This document shows, in pieces, positions 21,560 through 21,704 of a DNA stretch of 21,704 nucleotides (position 1 is the first letter of the stretch; the number at the start of each line of letters is the position of its first letter). A model generated the notes under the pieces. The model was given only the letters and a program-made list of their open reading frames with translations, had not been told where the DNA came from and made no database searches. The DNA comes from JAJNPS01 sp046589965 (GTDB lineage: Bacteria > Pseudomonadota > Alphaproteobacteria > Rhodobacterales > Rhodobacteraceae). A program made the position numbers and the translations under genes. The DNA is taken from contig JBKJVF010000231.1 of assembly GCA_046589965.1 (NCBI GenBank), forward strand, positions 1 through 21,704, read 5' to 3'.

Positions 21560-21704
21560 GATGCCTTTGACGTGTCCAAAAGCGCCTGGCGCGCACGGGC
21601 CAGAAAATCTTCTTTGGTCTCACCGTCTGAAAGGTGCAGGCACTCGCCAAAGATCACGGTACAGATCAGAGGCACTGGAATAACCTCGCCCTTGGGCATC
21701 ACGC
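21556..21704 (-). CDS. C-terminal end of a PlsC-like lysophospholipid acyltransferase, cut by window edge
   Basis: The minus strand is open from the window end to a TGA at 21558-21556, giving 48 residues that end MPKGEVIPVPLICTVIFGECLHLSDGETKEDFLARARQALLDTSKAS. The pattern of a short beta-strand with an Ile/Pro-rich core, then a Gly-containing GEGE-like turn (FGECLHL) and a helix with DFLxRARQALL, resembles the C-terminus of 1-acylglycerol-3-phosphate acyltransferases. The catalytic HX4D lies outside the window, so the call rests on the tail and on context: the next genes activate phosphatidic acid and use it. The ATGA overlap with the CdsA-like gene indicates coupled translation. Confidence 0.6.
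   Translation of the reverse strand, partial: VMPKGEVIPVPLICTVIFGECLHLSDGETKEDFLARARQALLDTSKAS

Overview
The window is GC-rich, gene-dense chromosomal DNA that reads as an alphaproteobacterium, most likely of the Rhodobacteraceae (Roseobacter group). The evidence is a vitamin B12-dependent class II ribonucleotide reductase, a pyruvate dehydrogenase E1-beta subunit carrying its own N-terminal lipoyl domain, a class I fructose-bisphosphate aldolase beside pgk, an ftsB-like gene directly in front of pdhABC, and a GC-rich intergenic hairpin next to a CCAAATATCCCGGGG-type element that I remember as common in this family. No rRNA, tRNA, CRISPR, insertion sequence or prophage gene was seen.

Layout. 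Positions 1-1365 (minus) hold the N-terminal 455 codons of nrdJ, with two NrdR-box-like sites in a 420-base upstream gap. A minus-strand EamA/DMT transporter (1786-2709) is divergent from a DUF533 gene (2859-3752), which has a GGATGC-type hairpin on each side. A second DMT transporter (3872-4777) leads into eno (4798-6075). Then come a convergent FAD oxidoreductase (6103-7167, minus), a three-gene plus-strand run of cupin_5 protein, fatty acid desaturase and small membrane protein (7232-8872), rarD (8932-9837), anmK (9803-10918, minus, overlapping the rarD tail), tyrS (10976-12226), a strong hairpin, two overlapping cyclophilin genes (12294-13362, minus), pgk (13501-14679), class I aldolase (14752-15645), an ftsB-like gene (15805-16107), pdhA-pdhB-pdhC (16245-19943), and a minus-strand lipid cassette of CDP-alcohol phosphatidyltransferase, CdsA-like protein and the end of a PlsC-like acyltransferase (19974 to the window end).

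How the genes fit together. Aldolase, phosphoglycerate kinase, enolase and the pyruvate dehydrogenase complex (E1-alpha, E1-beta, E2; the E3 gene is not here) cover several steps from fructose-1,6-bisphosphate to acetyl-CoA. The lipid cassette encodes three successive steps: acylation to phosphatidic acid, activation to CDP-diacylglycerol, and transfer to an alcohol. It resembles the poorly characterised E. coli ynbA/ynbB pair.

Most of the window is ordinary core genome. The most interesting signals are: a perfect 20-bp palindrome on the predicted transcription start of pdhABC; four GANTC (CcrM-type) sites within 73 bp upstream of the ftsB-like gene; the YnbA-like transferase, with two canonical metal-ligand aspartates replaced by asparagine, in a translationally coupled lipid cassette; a nested inverted repeat upstream of the DUF533 gene; and an abrupt fall in GC inside the desaturase gene that continues through the next small gene.
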